A DNA stretch of 64,000 bases from Papaver somniferum (lineage: Eukaryota > Streptophyta > Magnoliopsida > Ranunculales > Papaveraceae), in contig NC_039362.1 in the NCBI RefSeq assembly GCF_003573695.1, positions 172,617,690 to 172,681,689 of the forward strand, given 5' to 3'. The number at the start of each line of letters is the position of its first letter. Positions within the stretch are counted from its first letter, which is position 1. The notes below the pieces were generated by a model. It did no database searches. It worked only from the letters and a program-made list of their open reading frames with translations, and was not told where the DNA came from. Made by a program: the position numbers and the translations under genes. Shown one piece after another: positions 1-10,084 of the stretch.

Positions 1-503
1 TTTAAATTGTAACTTTTAGTAAAATCTTCAAACCAGGTGAAAAATGGGTTTGGGTTTTTATTATGACTTAAGTATAAACAATAAGTTTTGTATATTTTTG
101 TTCTTCTATTAGAACTAAATTTGGATTCAAACCAAGCCCTTTTTGTTGTATTTTCTAGACTATGATAATCTTTTTGAAGTTCTTGAAAATCTAATGATGG
201 TTTTTGGATCACATTTATCTCAAATTCTAGATCGGAGAATGTCGGTTCTACTTGTTCAGGAATATTTCTAACCGTAGTTTTTGGCGTCTCTACTCTATAA
301 TAAGGCTTATTAACCTGATGAGCGGTTTGTTTGACTCCTTCTATTATAATATCATTTGGGTCATTAATAAAATCATGAATAGGATCTGTATAAGAAGAAG
401 ATGCTACAGATGGCCTTGGTGCACTTCCCTCACCTTCTGATATCTTAAGCCTAGTTTTTCTGAAGGATGTAAACTGTATTTCCACATCTCCATTAGATGC
501 TGG
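1..503 (-). CDS. Retroelement/pararetrovirus-like polyprotein fragment, partial
   Basis: A minus-strand frame is open for about 167 codons from just after a TAA (504-506) to the window edge, with no ATG at its start, so it is either part of a polyprotein or a gene fragment. The composition is hydrophilic: a Ser/Pro-rich N-terminal stretch, then a charged segment rich in aromatic residues, including a WFESKF-type block and an FFTWFEDF-type block near the edge. This resembles, from memory only, the linker after the movement-protein domain in plant LTR or caulimovirid-like polyproteins. It follows the stop of the 519-7606 frame by only 16 bases on the same strand, which fits a two-ORF element. 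It could equally be an unrelated host gene piece. No catalytic motif is visible. Confidence 0.3.
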
Positions 504-2427
504 TTAAAACACTTTGCATTAGATCGAAACCCTCACTGGAGTATATCTGCCGAGACATTTTACTAAAAGATGGAACCTTCCCATTTTAGTGTTTAGAAGT
601 GGCATCCACGTGTCATGTTTTTGCAAACTGTCATTACCAAAAAGGATAAACTTCCTTATCATTGTAGGAAATTTAACTCCATAAACATGATTGCTATACA
701 ATCTTTGTTCTTCCAACAGCACGGAAGTATCTTCAAAAGAATTATGAACCAAGTCTTCTTTATTCAAAAATAAAACCAGTGTTGCTCCACCTTCTGTTAA
801 CGACACTGGACTAGAAATATGAGCACCCATTAATGCATGAAATGCTTCACAGTTCTGAAGTCCCATTTCTGCACTCATCAGATCAACGCTATAATTCTTT
901 AGCACCAATATAATGACTACTGCAAGTCGTGTTTTCACCCTTCCATAACTTCTTTTTCCACTATCTGCGAGCTTTCCATTCATGAAGACATCCAGACTAA
1001 TAGGAAAAAATGTAAGCTCAATGAAATAGACATTGCTGCTAAACCTTCCTCTACCAGTTTCAAGAGTAATATCATTATCGACACCAGGTGTGGTACATAT
1101 TAAGGTCTTCTCGAACTTTCCAAGCTCAAAAGTAGCTAGCTTCTGTCTTCTACAATTCGCTGGTGCACCATCTCCATGATATACATTATTCTTCTCCAGC
1201 ATTACACTTAGCAGACATCCATCAGTCGTTTGGATAAGTGAGTCCAACATTTTATTGTAAGAATTTAACTCTTTCATGCCTTCACCAGTAACAATTCTAT
1301 GATCGATTAGATCATCTTGAACTGAAGCGGCTGGTTTTTTAATAGTAATCATCACAACTTCACCAAATACATCAGTCGCTGGCATCAAACATGTATCTCT
1401 CCTCCCAATACCCTTAGGTGTAGACCATTGTATATAAGTCTCTTCATTGTGAATATCAACACTTGGATATGTTGTAAACTTGTCGTTCTCAAAATCCAAA
1501 AGTAGCTTTTTGGCTAAAGATTGTCTACCGGTATAATTCTCTATAGGAATATCCTCTTGAGATCGACATACTAACACATCTACAGAGGCATATGATGACA
1601 CAAAAGAATTCTCATTGGTTATCCCAACGAGTTTAGCCATACTAGGATTTGTATGCAATACTATTTGTATATCCAGTTGATCAATAACTTGATTATTTTT
1701 AACAGTAGGTAAAGAACATAATTCGCAATGATGAATAACTGAACTTTGATGTAAAACAAGATTCGAGAACTCACCATTAAGCTCTAACGGATTATGTGCA
1801 ACCTTATTAACATGGTTGTGCTCTTTCTCTTGAGAAGTAAGCTCCTTCTCTTCCTTACTAGCTGATGTAGCTGAAAAAACTACAGTTTCATTAGAAAACA
1901 ATGACTCATTTTGAGTTGATAACGAAACATTTGTATTGTTATGTGATTGCTCATCTTCGTCGACCAAATTTTCTTCCATCTTTTCTTCTTCAAGAACAAA
2001 TGTAGTCAAAACGTCTCTAACTCCCACAGATGATAACGAAACCTCTTGAGTTGAAGACGAAACTTGTTTATCCTGAATTTCCTTTTTCTCTTCAGAAATA
2101 ACTTTTGTCTCTTCCACGGGAACAACAACTCCCATCTCCTTTGGGTTAACTGAGGTAGACGAAACAGCTACGGAGTCATTAGAAGACGATGAATTCTGTT
2201 GTACTTCTTTACCGGAAAGTTTGGCCATAGCAAGGTCATATTCAAGTTTATCTAAAGCAAGCCTAAACTTTTGACGTTCAGCTTCAGCCAAAGAAAACTT
2301 TTCACGTTTTTTACGTCAGCTTCAGCAATCAGAAATTCATCAAGATCCTTCAATATTTCTTCATTCTCTTCTATGGCATGCAAAAGTTTTGTGATGTTTC
2401 TTTTATCTCTTTCATCAAGATCAAACT

Positions 2428-4802
2428 TGAAAAAAGGGGGGGAACAACAACCACGCCCAATATTTCGCTTAGCAATTTATATGGACAAACTCCAATATAC
2501 TTTCTAGAGAATCAACTAGACAGTCAGACTCAATCTAGATAAAAAGTATATCAAAGAGTTTATATCTCAATCTCTCGATTTGATATATACTCAAGCAAAT
2601 AGAAATCTGCGAGTCTTTATCAAATACTAGAGAGATAACTTGGATAGTACCAAAGACCAATATCCAAGTGTCAATCAATTTAAATCAACAACCAAAAGGT
2701 CGGATATTCTAATTGATTGAACAATGCACAACCTGTGATATTTCAATTATATAACAAAATATAATGCGGAAAAGAAATAACACAGACACCAGAATTTTGT
2801 TAACGAGGAAACGGCAAATGCAGAAAAACCCCGGGACCTAGTCCATATTGAACACCCATTGTATTAAGCCGCTACAGACACTAGCCTACTCCAAATTAAC
2901 TTCGGTCTGGACTGTAGTTGAACCCCAATCAATCTCACACTGATCCAAGGTACAATTATGCTCCTATGTCCCTGATCCCGACAGGATACTACGTACTTGA
3001 TTCCCTTAGCTGATCTCACCCACAACTAAGAGTTGCTACGACCCAAAGTCGAAAACTTTAGTAAACAAATCTGTATCATAAAGAAAAGTCTACGGTAATA
3101 GATAAATCCGTCTCCCACGAATATACCTACGAGTTTTGTTCCGTCTTTTGATAAATCAAGGTGAACAGGAACCAATTGATAAAACAAACTTATATTCCCG
3201 AAGAACAACCTAGTATTATCAATCACCACACAATAATCCTAATCGACACAGGGAAAAAAGATTGTGGAATCACAAACGATGAGAGGAAGTGTTTGTGATT
3301 TCTTTTATATCTTTCTTATCGGAGACATCAATCTCAATCCAATTATTACAATTGTACTCGTACGATAGAAACAGCAAGATCAGATCACACAACTACGAGA
3401 AAGTAGTATCGGTCTGGCTTCACAATTCCAATGAAGTCTTTAAGTCGTTAACCTGGTTTAGAAGAAGAAACCAAAGGTTAAAGGAGAATCGACTCTAGCT
3501 TAGCACAACTAGTATCACACAGAAGGTGTGGGGATTAGGTTTCCCTGTTGCTAGTGTTCTCCCTTATATAGGCTTTCAAATCAGGGTTTGCAATCAATGT
3601 TGGCTTGGTAACAAAGCATTCAATATTCACCGTTAGATGAAAACCTGATTTAGATTCAAGCTAATATCTTTCAACCGTAGATCGAAAACTAGCTTGTTAC
3701 ACACAAATGAAATGCACGTTTCTAGGCTTGTGTAACCGTACCCAAACTTGTACATTTGTTGGTTCAACAATAGTCAACCAAATGGTTAGCCATATGATCA
3801 CTTTCATATCAACCATATTCTTCTTCACCATAACTAGTTCAAGTAACTCAAATGAACTAGTTAGAGAGTTGTTCAATTGCAAGGAAATCTTATGTAACTA
3901 TACAAGACACAATCGAAGCAAAAACGATTTGATTCACTCGAATCGGTTCATGAACTATATATCACCGGTTTGCATTTGCATTCCTTAGTTTATATAAGAA
4001 TAAGTTCACAAATATCGTTTTTAGATAACCTACTCAAGTTCGCAGACTGGGTTCGCGGACTTAAGTTCCCGGACGAAGTTCACAAACTCCAGCAGAATTT
4101 CTCGGGACAAGAACTTCCGCCAGTTCGCGGACTGAGTTCGCGGACTTGGTTCATGCTACCATGCCGTTTCTCTTGATCAACAAAGTTCGCAAACTTCGGT
4201 TCAAGGAATAAGGACTTATACATGTATGTGTTTCCACAACAATGCTTATATCCTCCAATGGTTATATAATCTAAACTCTCACTTCAATCATTGGAACATT
4301 CTTAGAGGACGTTGATATTCTATAGTTGTTATTCACAAACTATTTTTCGTCAAAGTAAGCAGTTTCCAAACTAATTGAAACTTGTCATGACTTTCGTCAC
4401 TAGGTAAAGATGAACTTGGTTAAAGCGAAAGCTTACCAACACATATTTCGAGAAATAGATAAGCGAGATAAACTCGGCTCAAAAAGCAAATGTGTATAAT
4501 CTAAGTCTATATAGAAAAATGACTTTTGTCTCAATATAGGAGATAAATAGACTTTTGAGTGATAGATAAGTTCAAGTCTCCACATACCTTTTAGTCGATG
4601 AAGATCCACCGGTTCCTTGAGTAGTCATTCGTCTTGTATGATGATTGCCATGGAGTTCTTGATCTCAATTACACTTTCTATCCTAGTCCGAGACCTTAGC
4701 TATAGTAGACTAGAAATCAAAACTTACAGTTTTGATCACTAACATTGACAAACATGCTTGAGATAGAAACGCATGCGAGTTCGACCGAGAAATGCTCTAA
4801 CA
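2428..4802 (-). repeat. 3' LTR of the 2.4-7.5 kb element
   Basis: The LTR begins TGTTAGAGCAT and ends with a pyrimidine-rich CCCCCCCTTTTTTCA on the minus strand. A TATA box (minus CCTATATAAGG, about 3561-3573) marks the likely promoter. The segment at 4020-4200 has several GTTCGCGGAC/GTCCGCGAAC motifs. A second, truncated copy of the same LTR lies on the plus strand at 24252-25652. Confidence 0.8.
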
Positions 4803-6403
4803 ATATCCCCCTTTGTCAATTTTAGTGACAAAACTATCAATACATATAGAATACGTTGCATCTCCTATTCCATAAGCCTAATCTTCAACATTACTTGAAA
4901 TCTTCGTCACTTCCAAGTACTCCAATGATCCCAAAGGTTGTAAGTTCAGCATCATCGTTGTTGAAAATCCATAGCTATAACAACGAGAAAACAAGAGTTC
5001 TCAATCATTGTTATACATTGTCATAGTATCATTACACAGCGTCAAAGTTCAATTGTATCACAACTTCAACAACAATACTGTGGTGATATGTATCACTCCC
5101 CCTTAGTCAATACTCCATCTCACATGGAAACCACTCCCCCTTACATAATGATCCGAAAACCATATGTATTTGTAGTGTGAGCTACATATTAATTCTCCCC
5201 CCTTTTTGTCAATAAAATTGGCAAAGGTACAAGAACAGGATCCTAATGAAATTTCCGAAAGAGACTTTTCTTGACCAAAAGAAAGCAAAAATATATCATC
5301 TTATTTAGATGTAATCATAAAGTCGAAGCTAAATGCATTCATCAAGGAGTTTGTAAAGGTACAAGATAACCCCTATAATATTCCACAGCCGCACTCCCCA
5401 CAAAGATTTGGCAATTAAGCACAAGTTCAATTAAAAACTCTCCCCCATAAAATGTCATTCCCGAAAGAACAACAAGAGCGACCTTAATTTCGAAACAAAA
5501 GAAGGATTTATTTGGACATAACAAATCTCATACAAGTATGAATTTTAATCCAAAAAATTCAATTAAACTAACCACAAGAGAACCCATGATTAATTTAATC
5601 GTCAAATGATCAACATAAGTGAACTTATGGAGACTTAAAAAGATACAATTAGATTAATCACAAGAGAACCCATAATTAATCTAATCGAAATACACAACCA
5701 AACTAATCACAAAAGTAATCAATTTAATTGGTCATGCTCGACATAAGAAAACTTACGGAGCAACAACTAAATAACCAAACAAGATGATTAATTTAGTTGA
5801 ATATGCTCGACATAACACGGAACAACAACATAGCTAATCATAAAAATAATCAACTTGGTCGTTCGATGCTCAACATAAGACACTTTACAGAGCCTCACAG
5901 TAATACATAAAACATGGATCAGGGAAGATCAATACTGCGGAATACACAAGGATTCATTCTATTCTCCATCACTATTCGCATAACGACATTCAATAGACAT
6001 AATCCTTGCAAACAAAAGATTTTAACCTATCTTTCATCAATAATTGACATAATAGGCTTAACTTTTGTATTTGTCAAAAGTTTATTTATTCTTTTATCAA
6101 TACATGCATATCGACATACGAAAAACTTTACTTTTGACAAGGTATGGGACAATCATAGTTCACGGACGTAAACACACATATCCCATAAAAAAAATTGCAA
6201 TATATAAAACTATAAAGATTAATACTGCAAAAATCATCTTCCAAACAAATTTACAGTTTAAACCAATAAATCTAAAAACATGAAGATGAAAATGTTGGAC
6301 ATAGCTATGTGTAATCACAATAATGGCTATTCCAAACTCTAGTTATTATTCTAACAAAAACAAGAAAAACATAGAAGATTTCCTAGGCAAACTAAAGGAA
6401 AAA
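4803..6403 (-). other. Non-coding internal region of the LTR element
   Basis: AT-rich sequence between the internal ORF and the 3' LTR. It has several copies of a loose repeat containing CTCGACATAA-type and TAATCAATTTAATTG-type words (about 5540-5890). I see no conserved protein motif on either strand. It contains C-rich CTCCCCCTTA blocks at 5095-5150 and 5195, which are purine tracts on the element's coding strand. Confidence 0.5.
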
Positions 6404-6841
6404 TCAGAGTTCATTGAGAACTTCATATCTTTCAATGAATCCATTAAAGAAGGTGTTATTGATTTCCTTTACTCTTTTGACCGTAGATACACCATGTTCG
6501 TGAGTTAGAACACCAACTTTACGATCAACAACCCTAGCAAGATGTCTAGCTTTGACACAATCCATGATGAGCTTCTTTTGATTTCGTATCAGAATATTCT
6601 GATTAGAAAGGATTCTGGCCTGACCATCTAGGAGTTGGTTTATTTGCAATTGAAGATTAGCAAACCCGACCTTTGAATCGTTCTGAAAATGAGATAAATC
6701 CTTGACGGAATCATCAATCCAGGAGTTGTGATTCTTTCTTTCAAGCATGTTCTTAAGAACCACCTCTTGAATTGATTCACGTCCTTGAGCGTCTTCCTCC
6801 ATATCAAGATTCACAATCTCTTGAGATGCAGAGTTCTCCAT
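6404..6841 (-). CDS. Internal ORF of the non-autonomous LTR element
   Basis: This 145-residue frame begins with a true ATG at 6841. It is acidic at the N-terminus and then Leu/Asn/Gln-rich with probable coiled-coil character (residues 50-110), ending with a Lys/Arg-rich then Asn/Phe-rich tail. No zinc knuckle, protease, integrase or RT motif is visible. It sits between the truncated 5' LTR and the polypurine tract, so it is the only sizeable coding segment the element keeps. It may be a gag-like or accessory protein, but it could also be a remnant of a longer polyprotein. Confidence 0.4.
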   Translation of the reverse strand: MENSASQEIVNLDMEEDAQGRESIQEVVLKNMLERKNHNSWIDDSVKDLSHFQNDSKVGFANLQLQINQLLDGQARILSNQNILIRNQKKLIMDCVKARHLARVVDRKVGVLTHEHGVSTVKRVKEINNTFFNGFIERYEVLNEL

Positions 6842-7292
6842 AATTTTTGTTAGGGATGAAAAGACACAATATAGAGAAATATATATGTGTATGTAAACAG
6901 GAGAAGAAAACTCTTGTTTTTGGAAACCCTATGAACTTACAAGAAGACGCGAACATTCGTGGACCGGTGGTACAAAATCACAAAGAAAAACAAATAGTGT
7001 ACAACATACTTACTTGAGCATTTCCCAACAATTATCCTTGCACCTCTCAAGCTAGACACAAGGAAAAGGAGTACTTGAAATCAGGCGATAGAGTGAGAAA
7101 TATTCCCACTATGATTATTGAGAAAGGAGTTCTACATATCATCTGACAGCTTGATCTTTGTGTTCTTTTCCTTTATTCTGTTGACACTCATCCCAGAAGG
7201 GTAAGACACGGCTTGTTTAACATATCCATCAGAAGACTTTTTCTGAGGACTAAATCTAGGACCTCTTGCAACTGGTTCAAGAGGATCAAGAC

Positions 7293-7504
7293 TTAGTCGA
7301 TGAAGATCCACCGGTTCCTTGAGTAGTCCTTCGTCTTGTATGATGATTGTCATGGAGTTCTTGAGCTCAACTACACTTTCTATCCTAGTCCGAGACCTTA
7401 GCTATAGTAGACTAGAAATCAAGACTTATAGCTTTGATCACTAACATTGACAAACATGCTTGAGATAGCAACGCATGCGAGTTAGACCGAGCAATGCTCT
7501 AACA
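7293..7504 (-). repeat. Truncated 5' LTR remnant
   Basis: These 212 bases match the first part of the 3' LTR (TGTTAGAGCAT... to ...CATCGACTAA). The sequence then departs into element-internal DNA at 7292, so an internal deletion has fused LTR to internal sequence. The outer boundary keeps the AAACT duplication. Confidence 0.75.
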
Positions 7505-7674
7505 AAACTTATGCCAAAGCTCTAGTATTGTATCGGTATATTCTCGAATAAGAGTTGATAATTCTTGTTTAAGCTTCAAAAGATCTTCCATAGTTATTTC
7601 TTTCATGATCAAAAACGTAAGAATAAGAAAACTAGGGGTGTATTTTTTATTATTATTTTTTTTTTTTGGGGGGT

Positions 7675-7703
7675 GGGGGGTGGGGGGGGGGGGGGGGGGG
7701 GGG
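7675..7703. repeat. G-rich homopolymer tract
   Basis: A run of G broken by a few T on the plus strand (C-run on the minus strand), lying between the primer-site-like sequence and the ATG at 7606 of the split frame. Its exact length is likely assembly-sensitive. Confidence 0.8.
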
Positions 7704-7760
7704 TTGAGTTGCGAAAGCGTTTTAAGGATATAATCTGCTTCTAGATAAGAATCTAAAAAC

Positions 7761-7990
7761 TCTGTATCTGATGCCAACTAATGTAGTACAAACCAGAATT
7801 GATAGAGGTGAAAGAAAACTAGTTGTTGGGGATGATAAGAGAGTTTAAGTTCCGTCGGAAACTTAATAAAATATGATTCTAGGATCAAGACTTTAGGTTT
7901 TGATAAAGATAATAATAATATTGATAATTGATTGATTAAACGATTGTATATCTCTAAACAAGAAGGATTAGCCTTTATATAAGCTAGCAT
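7761..7990 (-). promoter_or_regulatory. TATA box plus tRNA-Met-like primer site upstream of split ORF
   Basis: On the minus strand, GCTTATATAAAGGC (about 7971-7984) is a strong TATA box. About 200 bases further, directly after a TACTACA end at 7782, lies TTGGCATCAGATACAG (7761-7776). This matches 9 of 12 bases of the plant tRNA-iMet primer site TGGTATCAGAGC. TATA, leader, primer site, then coding frame is the layout of an LTR retroelement 5' end or of a caulimovirid genome. The mismatches mean it may be decayed or fortuitous. Confidence 0.4.
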
Positions 7991-8632
7991 GACCGACTAA
8001 AAATATAATAATATGAATTCTACCTAAACTAGGAAAGTAAAGGACTTGCAAAGCAAGTAAACTAAAATAGACGTAAATTGGATCAACAATCATTATTGAT
8101 AAAGATGAGATGGATCAACTATAATAGTTGACACGTTATAGGCAAATGTCTTACATCAAAGTTGATCATTAACTTTTATTGATTATCACCATTGATTGAT
8201 TAATCTTTTAGCATATATATACAAACTAAAAAATAATACAGATCATAATTCATAAAATACTTAACAACAAATGAAGAGATTTTAGTTCGGCCCTTCGTTT
8301 AGTTTGGCGACGAGGTATTATGACCACAAAGATTTGGGTGATCATATATTCAGCCAACAAAATCATAAGGCAAAAGATTCATTAACAAGCATAGAGAGAG
8401 GAAGACGGCTATGGGTTTGAGCAAATAACGTAACCAGGGTTAAATCATAGTTAGGTGACTTCAGATCTCACCAATCCAAAGGCTATAACCCTGCTAGTTC
8501 AAAAACGATCCCGCAGTGCGGTGCGGGATCAAAAGATTTTCCATAACTTTCTTCAAAAATTCGGAAGATCATTTTCCTCTAAAGAATCCACACCACTGTA
8601 AACTAAAATTCCAAGACGTATCAAGAACAAAA
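7991..8632. other. Non-coding flank, no gene seen
   Basis: AT-rich sequence upstream of the TATA box at 7975. It may be promoter or U3 sequence of the same element. I see no open frame with recognisable content. The outer boundary of the putative LTR is not identified. Confidence 0.4.
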
Positions 8633-9108
8633 TGTAGGGGTTAAATATCGCATACGTAGATATCACGCGAAGCGGTACTAATATAAAGGGGCGAACCTAC
8701 TCGCACGAAGCATATTCCGGATGACGAAGCTGATGACGTCATAAGGTCACGAATAAAGTGTGGAATCTGTACGAAGTTAAAGAATACGTGCGAGAAGGCT
8801 CAATATACGGGTGAGAAGACATCGCATGCCAGATCCAAAAATAGGAGCTTTATTAGCTGTCCTCCACTATGTAAAATTGTATATATAGGACCAACCACCC
8901 TTGTGTAGAAGGGAGATCTTTTTGAGAGTTGAGGTAGAACTTTAGGAGAGAGAAAGTTATTTCCTCCCCAAGTTAGGGTTTTATCTTCTTCTTTCCTTGT
9001 ATTGATTTCTAAGCTTAATAAAATTTGTATACGTGTTCTCCATGATGATTTTATAGTTAGTTTACAAATTATGCAACGGGTGTAGTAGTGGGATTTTCCA
9101 CTACTACA
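8633..9108 (+). mobile_element. Solo LTR, 476 bp
   Basis: The segment begins TGTAGGGG and ends CTACTACA, giving the inverted ends TGTAG/CTACA. It has a TATA box (GTATATATAGG, about 8878), a following leader, and an AATAAA polyadenylation word near 9018, which is the U3-R-U5 order of a plus-strand LTR. The flanks are CAAAA (8628-8632) and CAAAC (9109-9113), a 5-bp duplication with one mismatch. No internal region adjoins it, so it is probably a recombination-derived solo LTR. Confidence 0.65.
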
Positions 9109-9641
9109 CAAACATTGAGTTAGTGGAAACCCAAGCCCAGTTTTCAGGAAAAAAGAAAGACTAAACTTTATGCCCAACCTTGCAGTGAATAAACATATGA
9201 TCCTGAGATTTAGGAATGTCACTACAAGATCTAATTCTTTTATCATATATTCTGAAAATGTTTTCAGAAAAAAAAATTCGAGCAATAGAAAAGCTAGAAC
9301 AAGCTTTACTTAGCATCTACCCCAATAATAGAGAGACCCACCTGCTAGTGGATCTCCTCTTGGATAAATTGCGGGAGATATCGGCAAACGACAATTATTG
9401 ATTTAGACAACAGTACATAACATGTCAACTTGTCTATAAGTAAACAAAAACGGAAAGCAAGATCATTGAAGATTACGGAGACTTTTTATTCATTCAGTGG
9501 CTTTCTTATCCTCTCATTTGACACTAGGATAAGAAGATATTTTCAATTCATTAAGTACTACATGTAGAGGTTAGTTATTACTACTGGATCATCATCAAAG
9601 AAGAAGAAGAAGCAGCAACATCATTCACTAAATTATGGCCG
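9109..9641 (+). promoter_or_regulatory. Upstream region of ten-cysteine gene 1
   Basis: From about 9420 this segment shares blocks with the regions upstream of the other three family members. The blocks are a GTCAACTTGTCT-type word (9424), AAACAAAAACGGAAAG (9445), and GATATTTTCAATTC (about 9537-9550), then GTAGAGGTTAGTTA and a GAAGAAGAAG leader before the start codon. GTCAA is the complement of the WRKY-binding core TTGAC, but binding is not shown. A 47-codon ATG frame at 9258-9401 has no recognised content. Confidence 0.45.
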
Positions 9642-9996
9642 ATGAGTATGTTCCTTAGCTTCTTCGTATTTGTCTTGATTGTCATGCCTGCAGTCTCTAC
9701 ATCAAGCAGTAAGTCTAAAATCTTTCAGTTTTATTACACTAACTAATACAAATTCAATTAGCATATGTAATTATCAACTAGTTGAATATGATTGTGGTTT
9801 ATATCATCAATCAGGGATGATGCTCGAGAAGGATGCGGAAGTAGAAGAGAGGTGCCCAAAAGTAATTCCGTCATGCGCAGCCGTTCAGTGTTTAAAACTG
9901 CCAAATCCATGCCCACAAATTAGATGCAGAGAAGGTTTTGTTCTTTACCGGCCGTGTTGTGGCTGCCAAACATGTTGTCCTAAAGCTTATAATTGA
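9642..9996 (+). CDS. Secreted ten-cysteine peptide, copy 1 (two exons)
   Basis: Exon 1 is 9642-9708 and exon 2 is 9815-9996, joined by a GTAAGT...CAG intron of 106 bp in phase 1, giving 82 residues. Residues 1-22 form a hydrophobic signal peptide rich in Phe, Val and Leu. The mature part carries ten cysteines spaced C-x6-C-x4-C-x6-C-x4-C-x9-CC-x-C-x2-CC, ending PKAYN. I chose the ATG at 9642. The ATG aligned with the start of copies 2-4 (9635) is out of frame because two bases are missing relative to them. I do not recognise a named family. The size, secretion signal and dense cysteines suggest an extracellular disulfide-rich peptide (defence or inhibitor type), which is inference. A LINE lies immediately downstream. 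Confidence 0.75.
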
Positions 9997-10084
9997 TAAA
10001 CCTACTACTGATTACTGTATTCCGTTGATGGTTCTTATACGTGTTCTTCATGATAATTAATATAATAAGTGTGAAGAAGCAAAC

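Larger units (their letters stand above)
2428..7504 (-). mobile_element. Non-autonomous LTR retroelement with AAACT target duplication
   Basis: On the minus strand the element begins TGTTAGAGC at 7504 and ends CA at 2428. AAACT is present at both 2423-2427 and 7505-7509, a perfect 5-bp target duplication. The 3' LTR is 2428-4802 (2375 bp), preceded by a polypurine tract (AAAGGGGGATAT, 4803-4814). The 5' LTR survives only as its first 212 bases (7293-7504) and then passes directly into internal sequence, so most of the 5' LTR, the primer site and any gag-pol are missing. One internal ORF (6404-6841) is present. Class (Copia or Gypsy) cannot be told because no pol is present. Confidence 0.85.
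519..7606 (-). pseudogene. Unknown ORF split in frame by an LTR element
   Basis: The minus-strand frame starts at an ATG at 7606-7604 and runs 34 codons to 7505. It then resumes in the same frame at 2422 and ends with TAA at 519-521. The gap is an LTR element (2428-7504) with AAACT duplicated on both sides, so removing the element and one TSD restores one frame. A second lesion, apparently one missing base near 2314 inside repeated GCTGAACGT-like units, shifts the frame. The N-terminal part is charged and likely coiled coil (Leu/Lys/Glu-rich, repeated AEAER-type units). It is followed by about 130 Ser/Glu/Val-rich residues and then a roughly 370-residue C-terminal region without any motif I recognise. 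An uninterrupted product would be about 660 residues. The 5' flank has a TATA box and a tRNA-Met-like primer site, and the 3' flank is a polyprotein-like frame. It may therefore belong to an endogenous virus-like element or retroelement rather than being a host gene. I do not assign a function. Confidence 0.55.

Noticed and set aside
7505..7777. A 92-residue protein starting at 7777 with a poly-proline stretch
   Set aside because: The listed start is a TTG inside the primer-site-like sequence, and the prolines come from the G/C homopolymer. The first real ATG is at 7606.
9642..9996. Bowman-Birk or plant defensin identity for the ten-cysteine peptides
   Set aside because: The spacing, with CC-x-C-x2-CC at the end, fits neither the Bowman-Birk nor the defensin cysteine pattern as I know them.
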